A stretch of DNA of 64,000 nucleotides, taken from NCBI RefSeq assembly GCF_017094465.1, contig NZ_CP064791.1, positions 2,542,001 through 2,606,000 of the forward strand. The letters are read 5' to 3'. The position numbers and the translations under genes are program-made. Below are positions 36,911-44,041 of the stretch, piece after piece. Positions within the stretch are counted from its first letter, which is position 1. Each line of letters begins with the position of its first letter. The stretch is from Halapricum desulfuricans (GTDB lineage: Archaea; Halobacteriota; Halobacteria; Halobacteriales; Haloarculaceae). The notes under the pieces are model-generated. The model did no database searches. It was given only the letters and a program-made list of their open reading frames with translations, and had not been told where the DNA came from.

Positions 36911-37243
36911 TTCTTGGTAGGGTAACCGTGGGTTCGCCAGTTAACGGTTCTTATAACGATTGCACGGCTGTCCCGCCGAGACCGTCGGGAGCCAGCCGTC
37001 AGCGGTGATCGACACCGGAGCGGTTTCGCGTGCGGGGACGCGTTCGCGTCGGCCGCACAGTCCGCCGCCCCTAGTGCGCGAAAACAAATCCGAACCCGCC
37101 GAAAACGGTCGGCTTGCGGACGCGACACCTGCTTTCGGGTTCGGCCGTCATACTCGCTCGTCCCTTGCCAGACAGTCACAATAAGCGTTGTGGAGGCGGA
37201 TCGACCGAACCATTGATACGATCTGTCGCCCTCGGAACAGTTG
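36911..37243. other. 333-bp divergent intergenic region, promoters only
   Basis: This region separates pheS from the rhomboid gene. The pheS side contains a minus-strand cgttataagaacc element near 36945-36957. The remainder is moderately GC-rich with no open frame I can support, no tRNA and no strong palindrome. The rhomboid side ends in a ttgatg start context. Confidence 0.4.
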
Positions 37244-39079
37244 ATGGTCTCGCTCGCTGCGATCGCCCTCCTGGTGACCCTGGTCGTCGCCGTGGGAGGG
37301 GTGTTCTACTACGACGGGTGGCGGCGGTGGCGTAGACTCACAGACGGTCGGCTCGTCTACGGTGTCCCCTGGGGGACGCTGCTCGCCGTCGCGCTGGTGG
37401 TGGCGTTTTACGTGCTTGCACAGGGCGGACTGGCCCACTGGGACGACCCGCTGGTGCTGCCGTTCGTCTCGTGGTCGTACTTCTATCCGCTGGGTGTGAT
37501 TACCTCTGGATTCGCGCACGGCTCGCCGGGACATCTCATCAGCAATATGACGGGGACGCTGGCGTTCGGACTCGTCGCCGAGTACGCCTGGGGACACTAC
37601 CCGCCGGCGCGACGACAGCGGGACTCGTTGCTGGCCGGCGACGGACGTTTGTGGTCCCAGCCCCGCGTGCGGATCGCGCTCGTGCCGGCCGCGATGTTCG
37701 CCGTTGCACTCCTGACTGGCGTCTTCTCGATGGGACCGGGGCTGGGCTTTTCGGGTGCGGTCTTCGCGATCGCGGGCTTTGCGGTCGTGACGAAGCCCCG
37801 TTCCGCCATCGGAGCGGTCGTCGGTTCGAGCGCGCTGGGCGTCCTGTATCAGGCGTTCGTGAACCCGGTCGTCACCGGATCAGTCTCGGCCGGCGGGCCG
37901 TCGCCGCCGTCGTGGGCGTCGATCGCGTTTCAGGCGCACATGCTCGGATTCGTCGTCGGCGCACTGGTGGCGGTCGGGCTTCTCCGGGTCCGCCGACAGC
38001 GGCTGTCGGCTTCGACGCTGTTTTTCGGCGTCGTCGGGTTCGGGCTCGCGCTGTCGCTGTGGTTGCTCGTCTGGCCCGGCGACGACGTCTACTACCTCTA
38101 TCGCGCCGCCGGCGTGATCGTCGTCTTCGGGCTGGCCGGGCTGGTGACGGTCGCGGTAGCCGGGAGTGATCGGTCGGTCCCGCGCGCGCTCGCGATCGGC
38201 TGGCTGGCCGTGCTGGCGTTGCCGCTGGCGCTGCTCCTGGCGACGCTCACGCTCTCGCTGGGGGCCTCGCTGTCGGGTCTCGTGCCGGACGCGATCGGTC
38301 TCGTGCCCTTCGTCGCGCTGCTCGCGCTCGCGGTCGTCGCACTCGCGGCCCCGGCGATCCCGACGGCCGCGTTCGGACGGGACAGCCGGTGGGCAACACA
38401 CCGGAGAGTCGCGCTGCTCGGCCTCGGCACGGTCGGACTCCTGCTGGTGCTCCCGGGACTGCTCTACGGTCCGATCGCCGTCGATACTGACTCGGTGACG
38501 GACACGGACGAGGTTACCGTCGACGACTATCTCATCACCTACGAGGAGAACGTCACCCCCGGACAGACACTGCTGACACTCGACGTCGGAAACGCCACGG
38601 ACGAGACACAGAGCGGGCTGATCGTCGCAAGCGACGCCCGGAGCATCTGGACGGTCGCCGAGCGGACGGACGCCGTCGCGTTCGACGGGGAAGCCAGCGT
38701 GCAGGTGGGCGGGCTCGGCTGGCGCGAGACCGTCCACGCCGAACGTAGCGGGTGGGACGTGATCGGCAACGGCTCGGCGTACGCGGTCGATCTAACCGTC
38801 GACGGGGAGACGAGCCGGTCGTTCACGACCGAACGGGTGGAAGCTGACGTTCGGATTGACGGCTACCGGATCGCGGTCGTTCCCACCGACGAGGCGTTCG
38901 ACGTGCGCGTCAGCCAGGACAACTCGGGGGTCGGGACAGTCCCGATCCCAGCAGGCAACGAAACGGCCTCGCTGGGGTCACTGGACGTGCTGACCGACGA
39001 GAGCGACGACACGACGAAACTCGTCGTCGAGTCGGACGGAAGCCGGGTCACGGTCGCCGAGAAGGAGACGTACGAGTAG
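37244..39079 (+). CDS. Rhomboid intramembrane protease with large C-terminal extracytoplasmic domain
   Basis: The 611-residue protein shows rhomboid motifs: H-x-x-x-N in SPGHLISNMTG, the catalytic serine in GLGFSGAVFAIAGF, and the His in QAHMLGFVVGAL. The N-terminal 400 residues have about ten hydrophobic helices, more than the six-helix core. The last 190 residues form a beta-rich, Thr/Asp-rich domain (TPGQTLLTLDVGNATDETQS...) probably outside the cell. Haloarchaeal rhomboids have been linked to S-layer glycoprotein processing. The start is the ATG at 37244, preceded in frame by TTG at 37241. Confidence 0.9.
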   Translation: MVSLAAIALLVTLVVAVGGVFYYDGWRRWRRLTDGRLVYGVPWGTLLAVALVVAFYVLAQGGLAHWDDPLVLPFVSWSYFYPLGVITSGFAHGSPGHLISNMTGTLAFGLVAEYAWGHYPPARRQRDSLLAGDGRLWSQPRVRIALVPAAMFAVALLTGVFSMGPGLGFSGAVFAIAGFAVVTKPRSAIGAVVGSSALGVLYQAFVNPVVTGSVSAGGPSPPSWASIAFQAHMLGFVVGALVAVGLLRVRRQRLSASTLFFGVVGFGLALSLWLLVWPGDDVYYLYRAAGVIVVFGLAGLVTVAVAGSDRSVPRALAIGWLAVLALPLALLLATLTLSLGASLSGLVPDAIGLVPFVALLALAVVALAAPAIPTAAFGRDSRWATHRRVALLGLGTVGLLLVLPGLLYGPIAVDTDSVTDTDEVTVDDYLITYEENVTPGQTLLTLDVGNATDETQSGLIVASDARSIWTVAERTDAVAFDGEASVQVGGLGWRETVHAERSGWDVIGNGSAYAVDLTVDGETSRSFTTERVEADVRIDGYRIAVVPTDEAFDVRVSQDNSGVGTVPIPAGNETASLGSLDVLTDESDDTTKLVVESDGSRVTVAEKETYE

Positions 39080-39205
39080 CCGCTCGCGGGACTGATCGGT
39101 TCGTGACGACAGACCTATCGAGAAGTCGCCGAGGTTCTTGTCGAACACAGTGAAGCAAGGGGCTCGTGTGAGGATTGTTGGGTGAGTTCGTGATGGATAC
39201 AGGGT

Positions 39206-39223
39206 GTCTACTTGTCAGTAGAC
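39206..39223. terminator. Short perfect hairpin after the small membrane protein gene
   Basis: GTCTACT-TGTC-AGTAGAC is a 7-bp perfect stem with a 4-nt loop, 2 bases beyond the stop codon of the minus-strand gene at 39226. No T-tract follows. Terminator function is inference. Confidence 0.35.
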
Positions 39224-39225
39224 TC

Positions 39226-39564
39226 TCACGGTACGCCCACATATTTGTGGCGCTGGTAGATATAGACGATTGATAGAAGCGTAAGTGGCGGGAATATTAT
39301 AGAATAGTACCAACCCGATGGGTTCCACGTCGAAACTGACTCAACATACTGTTTATCGAGATGGATGAAGATGGGGGAGAAAAAAGTGAGAACGAAGCCA
39401 AGCAAAGCGACAGGTGCAGTAAAAAGCGCGTAGAAGGGGTCCGGGGAAGCAACCAGCCCAAGAACTATCATAATCGGAATGAGTGCAACGAGTATGCCAA
39501 TCGGGATCCACCATCGGTCTTCTGGTGGACTTGACTCTGCCTCACCCGTATTGACTTGTCTCAT
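39226..39564 (-). CDS. Small membrane protein in an AT-richer patch
   Basis: The 112-residue protein has three hydrophobic helices (IPIGILVALIPIMIVLGLV, LFTAPVALLGFVLTFFSPIF and YYSIIFPPLTLLSIVYIY) with short polar ends. Third-codon bases are richer in A/T than in neighbouring genes, hinting at foreign origin. No family recognised. I use the ATG at 39564 although an in-frame GTG/TTG further upstream (to 39657) is possible. Confidence 0.65.
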   Translation of the reverse strand: MRQVNTGEAESSPPEDRWWIPIGILVALIPIMIVLGLVASPDPFYALFTAPVALLGFVLTFFSPIFIHLDKQYVESVSTWNPSGWYYSIIFPPLTLLSIVYIYQRHKYVGVP

Positions 39565-39675
39565 AGCTAATAAAATAGCGTATGTGGGTATCAATCTTTT
39601 CTCAGAAAGGCGACCGACAACACTCGATACGCAATACCGTTCTACCGGCCAGTTCAATCGAGAGACGGTCTGTAG

Positions 39676-40119
39676 CTAGCAGTCGTACCACGGTTCGATC
39701 GTATTATCTCGGTACAGCGTGAGTCCGATATCTTTTGGTTCACAGTCGAACTCAACCGGCAACTCGGGGTCGTACCGCCACGCATGGGAGACGCCAGTTG
39801 CGGTGAACGCGTGTACTCTCGCGGGCGTCGTTTCAATCGCGCCATGTGAGGTCATCTTTCCGGCCCCGAGTGCGAATATCCGGCTGAAAAGCGTCTCACC
39901 ATCACTCCCAATCACGCGGACTGCGATCTCTGCCTCTGAAGTAGTCCTGTTCTCAACCGTCACTTCGCTGGATCCGTCGCTATTCCCGGTGTCACTGCCT
40001 GGAAGAACGCTACCACAGCCAGCAGTTGCCACGGACGCCACCGCTCCGAGAGTCGCAAGAACTCGTCGTCGAGACGAGGGATGTTCACGGAGAGAAGCTG
40101 ATACGTAGTCAGAGGGCAT
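39676..40119 (-). CDS. Predicted Tat lipoprotein in an AT-richer patch
   Basis: The 147-residue protein has a twin-arginine-like start (PSSRRRVLATLGAVASVATAGC) with a lipobox ending in Cys at about residue 34. A Ser/Gly/Asp linker and a beta-rich domain (EVTVENRTTSEAEIAVRVIG) follow. Four further Cys are near the end, including the last residue (EFDCEPKD...WYDC). Codon use has more A/T than surrounding genes. Function unknown. Start: ATG at 40119 (GTG directly upstream). Confidence 0.72.
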   Translation of the reverse strand: MPSDYVSASLREHPSSRRRVLATLGAVASVATAGCGSVLPGSDTGNSDGSSEVTVENRTTSEAEIAVRVIGSDGETLFSRIFALGAGKMTSHGAIETTPARVHAFTATGVSHAWRYDPELPVEFDCEPKDIGLTLYRDNTIEPWYDC

Positions 40120-40282
40120 CACTATTCGAGTAGGTATTCGAAGATAAATAATGCTGGTGTCCAGTGAACGTTATCTATGAATATGACAGCCAATTCAGAC
40201 AGCCGCAACCGAGTGATCGATCGGACCTAGTGGACGGGTGCCATTCAACCCGATATCCGTTCGACGAGCCCCAGTAGCGCCG

Positions 40283-41893
40283 TCAGACGCGCTTGTCGTC
40301 GGCGTCGAAGTCGATGTCCAGCTCGTCTAGCTTCTCTGCCCACTCCTCGCGCTTCTCCTGGTGGTCCTCGAGGAACGCCGCCATGAGTTCGGCGGCCTGT
40401 TCCTTGCAGCCACCACAGAGCCGTTCGCCGCCGACACACTCCTCGTAGACGTCGGCGGCGAACTCGTCGTCCTCGCCGGCCAGCAGGTAGGCGTACAGTT
40501 CGTAGACGGGACACTCGTCGGCTCGCCCGCCGAGTTCGCGCTGTTCCGCCGCCGTTTCGCGGCCGCCGGTCGTCGCAGCTTTGACCTTGTCGTAGCCGTC
40601 TTCCGGATCGTCCAAAAGGGAGATGTGACTCGCGGGGATCGACGAGGACATCTTCCCGCCGGTGAGACCGGTCATAAACCGGTGGTAGATGGAAGACGGG
40701 GCGAGGAAGCCGTACCCGCCGTGGTCGAGTTCGACCTGGCGAGCAAGTGCTTCGGCCGCCGGCCGCGAGAGTTCGAAGGCGTCGATGTGCTCATCAAAGA
40801 CCCGTTTCTCGCCGTCGATTGCCTCGATGAGGGCGTCGAAGGCCTCGTCAGTGGCGTTGCGATCGAGGAACCGCGTCCGCGGGCGGAGCGGTTCCTTGCC
40901 GGCCTCCTTGAGCATCATGATGGCCGAGTCGGCGGTCGTGGCGTTCGGATCGGTCGCGTCCGGGTCGCGGCCGTTCTCAAGATAGCGGGCGGCGTCCGCA
41001 CACCGGATCGTCTCGTCGGGGTGGCGCTCGCTCAGTGCCTCGTAGGCCTCGGCGATGATCGCGCGCTCCTCGGGATCGGCCTCGAAACTGGCGAACGCCT
41101 CGGTCACCTTGAAGTAGCGCATCCGGGCGGCCAGATCCCGGGCCAGACGCATGTGCGGGTCCTGGTCCGGGCCGACCGGGATGACCGTCGGCTTGGGTTC
41201 GTCCAGTTGCGGGTAGAGGATGTCGGCCATCTGCGTGACGACGCTCTGCATATGGGAGACGTCGGTCTCGCCGTCGAAGTCGTAGATCGCCCCCAGCTCC
41301 GAGAAGTTGGCCTTCGCACCCAGCTCGAAGCCCAGGTCCTGCACCTCGCGGTTGTCCGACTGGCGGTAGAGTTCGCCCGCTTCGGGATCGAACCCGAGCG
41401 CGAGCAACGAGAGGACGTAGTCGCGGGCGTGCTCGTCGATTTCCGCCCAGGTCAGCCCGCGGGCGGCGTGGGCCTCCAGGTCGGCGATCAGGCCGTAGGC
41501 GTCCCCGCCCTGCTGTTGATGCCAGATGATCTCGTCGAAGACCAGTTTGTGGCCGATGTGTGGGTCGCCAGTCGGCATGAACCCCGAGAGCGCGGCGAAG
41601 GGGTCGTCGTTGCGCATCGCCTCGGCGACCGGTCGGTAGTCACGGTGACCGAAGATGACGCCCCGGCGCATCAGGTAGTGCGGATCGGGAATTTCGGGGA
41701 GAACGTCCTCGAACTCCTCGATGCCGAACTGATCGAACAGCTTGCGGTAGTCGTCGACGGTCGCCGAGCCCCACGGGTCCAGGGCGACGTCGTCGGCGCC
41801 GGCCGCCGCGCCGCCGTCCATCCGTAGCTGCTCGTCGGAACGCGTCTCTTCTGTCGGTTCGTCGGGTGGGTCGTCGTCCGTGTCTCGTGTCAT
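40283..41893 (-). CDS. trpS: Tryptophanyl-tRNA synthetase
   Basis: The 536-residue class I synthetase has the HIGH motif as PTGDPHIGHKL and the KMSKS motif as GGKMSSSIP. The archaeal/eukaryal-type sequence includes the FGIEEFEDVLPEI region before the Rossmann fold and the IPVGPDQDPHMRLARDLA segment. A C-terminal Cys-containing helical segment (EECVGGERLCGGCKEQAAEL) follows, common in archaeal TrpRS. Length exceeds the bacterial enzyme because of the N-terminal acidic extension. The ATG at 41893 is preferred over an in-frame upstream ATG (42037) that would add a basic, Arg/Gly-rich leader. Confidence 0.95.
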   Translation of the reverse strand: MTRDTDDDPPDEPTEETRSDEQLRMDGGAAAGADDVALDPWGSATVDDYRKLFDQFGIEEFEDVLPEIPDPHYLMRRGVIFGHRDYRPVAEAMRNDDPFAALSGFMPTGDPHIGHKLVFDEIIWHQQQGGDAYGLIADLEAHAARGLTWAEIDEHARDYVLSLLALGFDPEAGELYRQSDNREVQDLGFELGAKANFSELGAIYDFDGETDVSHMQSVVTQMADILYPQLDEPKPTVIPVGPDQDPHMRLARDLAARMRYFKVTEAFASFEADPEERAIIAEAYEALSERHPDETIRCADAARYLENGRDPDATDPNATTADSAIMMLKEAGKEPLRPRTRFLDRNATDEAFDALIEAIDGEKRVFDEHIDAFELSRPAAEALARQVELDHGGYGFLAPSSIYHRFMTGLTGGKMSSSIPASHISLLDDPEDGYDKVKAATTGGRETAAEQRELGGRADECPVYELYAYLLAGEDDEFAADVYEECVGGERLCGGCKEQAAELMAAFLEDHQEKREEWAEKLDELDIDFDADDKRV

Positions 41894-42383
41894 TGGTAGC
41901 AGTGTCGTGTCGGGTATTCTTGAAACAACCGTACCGAGAAAGCGGAGGGAGCGTCGCCGGCCTCGCCGACGGGTTAGGCCCGCCGGGTGGCGGCCGCGAG
42001 ACTGTCCACTTCCGGGGCCTGCCAGCGCCAGCGCCAACGATCGGTGGAAGTGGACACCATATGCGGTAGATGCGCCAAGCCGGACTTATGTGTTCCGGGA
42101 CAGTTCGGCGTCACCGATTGGCCCGCGCGACGGTCGAAATGTCCCGAAAAACGATCCGTTTTCCGCCGCAGTCTTGCGGTCTTCACAGGATTTTTGTTCG
42201 GCTGTTCGTTAGCCGGCGATCAATCGATGGCCCGATACAGCTACCCTCGCCTCGCTGCACAGACGAGTGCGGAGTCGCCGACGGGGGCGTACTCGTGATA
42301 TCGATCACTACGCCCTTCGACGATATCCGTTTCTCCGCCGATCGCGTGACCAGCACGTCGATGACCTTGCTCTGTTGATATCG
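41894..42383. other. 490-bp intergenic region with inverted repeats
   Basis: No gene is supported here. It contains an 11-bp perfect inverted repeat TGTCCACTTCC (42003-42013) with GGAAGTGGACA (42046-42056) and a second weaker dyad around cgggaca/tgtcccg (42107-42145). The motif gatatcg appears three times (42297-42303, 42377-42383, and as its complement cgatatc at 42321-42327) just upstream of the TauE gene. The first half belongs to the trpS promoter side. Open frames inside it encode Arg-rich low-complexity peptides. Confidence 0.45.
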
Positions 42384-43469
42384 ATGAGCGCGACCCGATC
42401 CCAACGCCTCCAGAAGTCAGTTCTAAAGTATCAGCACGTGTTCGTCTTCGCAGCACCGGCGCTGTTCGTGGCGCTGGTCGTGCTCGCTGCCCCGACCGGC
42501 GGGAGCGGCGGCCTCGGCTACTGGCTCGAATACTGGTGGTTGTTCCCCTTCTTCCTGCTGGGAGCGACGATCGTGAACACGGTCGGAATCAGCGGTTCGG
42601 CGCTGTTCGTGCCGTTCCTGATCTTCGTGTTCCCGCTGCTGGCGTACCCGCTCGAACCGGAGACGATCGTGAAGGTCGGACTGATCAGCGAGTCGTTCGG
42701 GCTGTCGAGTTCGTCTATCGCGTTCATCCAGTACGGGCTGGTCGATCGACGGCTCGCACTCACGATCGTCGCCGGGAGCGTGCCCTTCGTCATCGGCGGT
42801 GCGCTCCTGTCGTTTTTCATCCCGGAGCCGCTCTTTCACGCGGCGCTCGGGGCGGCGCTGCTGACGGCCGGGTATCTGATGCTCAAAGCCGACATCGGCC
42901 ACGGGGAACCGGCCGAGGAGAATCGGGAGGTCACGGCCGACGGCGGCACACCGTCGGATCTCCCGGACGACGACGGCAAGCTCGGCCCCGCCGGCGTCGA
43001 CACGACCGCCGACGGCGAGGTGACCCGCGTCGACCGTGAGGGCGACACCTACCAGTACTCCTGGTCGGGCTATCTCGAACGGTTCGCAAACTACAGCGTC
43101 GGGGGAACCTTCCAGGGCCTGGCCGGGTTCGGCAGCGGGGAACTCGGGATCATCTCCCAGCTCCGGACGGGCGTGCCGACCCGGGTCGCGATCGGGACGA
43201 ACCACATCATCGTCGCAACGACGGCGATCCTCGCCTCGCTCGTGCACGTGTTCGCCGGAAGTGTCCTTCCGGGTGTGCACTCCCTGACGCTCGCGTCGAC
43301 ACCCTGGAATATGGTCGTGTTCACCGTCCCGGCGACAGTCACCGGGGGACAGATCGCCCCGTACGTCTCAAACGCACTGGACACCGGGACAATACAGAAA
43401 GGGGTCGCTGTCCTGTTTGCGGTCATCTCGACGGCGCTGTTCCTGATGGCCGGGGGTGCTGGCGTGTGA
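42384..43469 (+). CDS. TauE/SafE-family sulfite or sulfonate exporter
   Basis: The 361-residue protein has eight or more TM helices in two halves of the TSUP/TauE-SafE family. The first half has GATIVNTVGISGSALFVPFLIF, and the second has FQGLAGFGSGELGIISQL with the conserved G-x-G motif. A soluble acidic loop of about 70 residues (EENREVTADGGTPSDLPDDD) divides them. The family moves sulfite, sulfonates or other organosulfur anions. The neighbouring UspA gene starts about 45 bp downstream and may be co-transcribed. The ATG at 42384 overlaps the third gatatcg motif by position. Confidence 0.88.
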   Translation: MSATRSQRLQKSVLKYQHVFVFAAPALFVALVVLAAPTGGSGGLGYWLEYWWLFPFFLLGATIVNTVGISGSALFVPFLIFVFPLLAYPLEPETIVKVGLISESFGLSSSSIAFIQYGLVDRRLALTIVAGSVPFVIGGALLSFFIPEPLFHAALGAALLTAGYLMLKADIGHGEPAEENREVTADGGTPSDLPDDDGKLGPAGVDTTADGEVTRVDREGDTYQYSWSGYLERFANYSVGGTFQGLAGFGSGELGIISQLRTGVPTRVAIGTNHIIVATTAILASLVHVFAGSVLPGVHSLTLASTPWNMVVFTVPATVTGGQIAPYVSNALDTGTIQKGVAVLFAVISTALFLMAGGAGV

Positions 43470-43513
43470 CCCGGCCAAACGACAACCGTCAGGAGACCCA
43501 ACGTCGAAGCGTG

Positions 43514-43951
43514 ATGTATCAGGACATCCTCCTCCCGACCGACGGGAGCGACGGCGCGGAAAGAGTTGCCGAACACGCCGGTTCGCTCGCGCGACAGTAC
43601 GACGCGACAGTGCACGTCCTTTCGATCGCCGACACGCGCAACCGGTTCGAAGGGCCGACGATGGGACTGGGTGCCGACGCCTGGGAGGACGCCGAACGGG
43701 AACGATCCCAGGCGGCTGTCGAAGACACCGTCGCCGCGCTCCCCGAGGACGTGTCCGTCGACCACACTGTCGACTCCGGCGTCCCACACGCGGCTATTCT
43801 GGACTACGCCGAGACAGCCGGCGTCGACGTCATCGTGATGGGGACCCACGGTCGGACGGGGATCGACCACTACCTCATCGGTTCCGTCGCCGAACGGGTG
43901 GTTCGCCAGTCGCCGGTCCCGGTCCTGACCGTGCGGATCGGCGACGCGTAG
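43514..43951 (+). CDS. Universal stress protein (UspA family)
   Basis: The 145-residue protein starts YQDILLPTDGSDGAERV and has the ATP-binding signature IVMGTHGRTGIDHYLIGSVAERVV near its end. These domains bind ATP or AMP in dimers and often regulate adjacent transporters. Follows the TauE gene. Start: ATG at 43514 (GTG precedes it in frame). Confidence 0.93.
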   Translation: MYQDILLPTDGSDGAERVAEHAGSLARQYDATVHVLSIADTRNRFEGPTMGLGADAWEDAERERSQAAVEDTVAALPEDVSVDHTVDSGVPHAAILDYAETAGVDVIVMGTHGRTGIDHYLIGSVAERVVRQSPVPVLTVRIGDA

Positions 43952-44041
43952 CCGCGATCGGACCCGACTTCGCCCGGTCTCGCTCCACTTCCACCGCGGT
44001 CGCCGAACGCTTAACCTCGCGCATACCGAAACGGGGGACGA

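Noticed and set aside
39110-39200. Possible IS fragment or small coding remnant (reads REVAEVLVEHSEARGSC)
   Set aside because: Only about 25 residues between stops, no start, no terminal repeats and no transposase motif.
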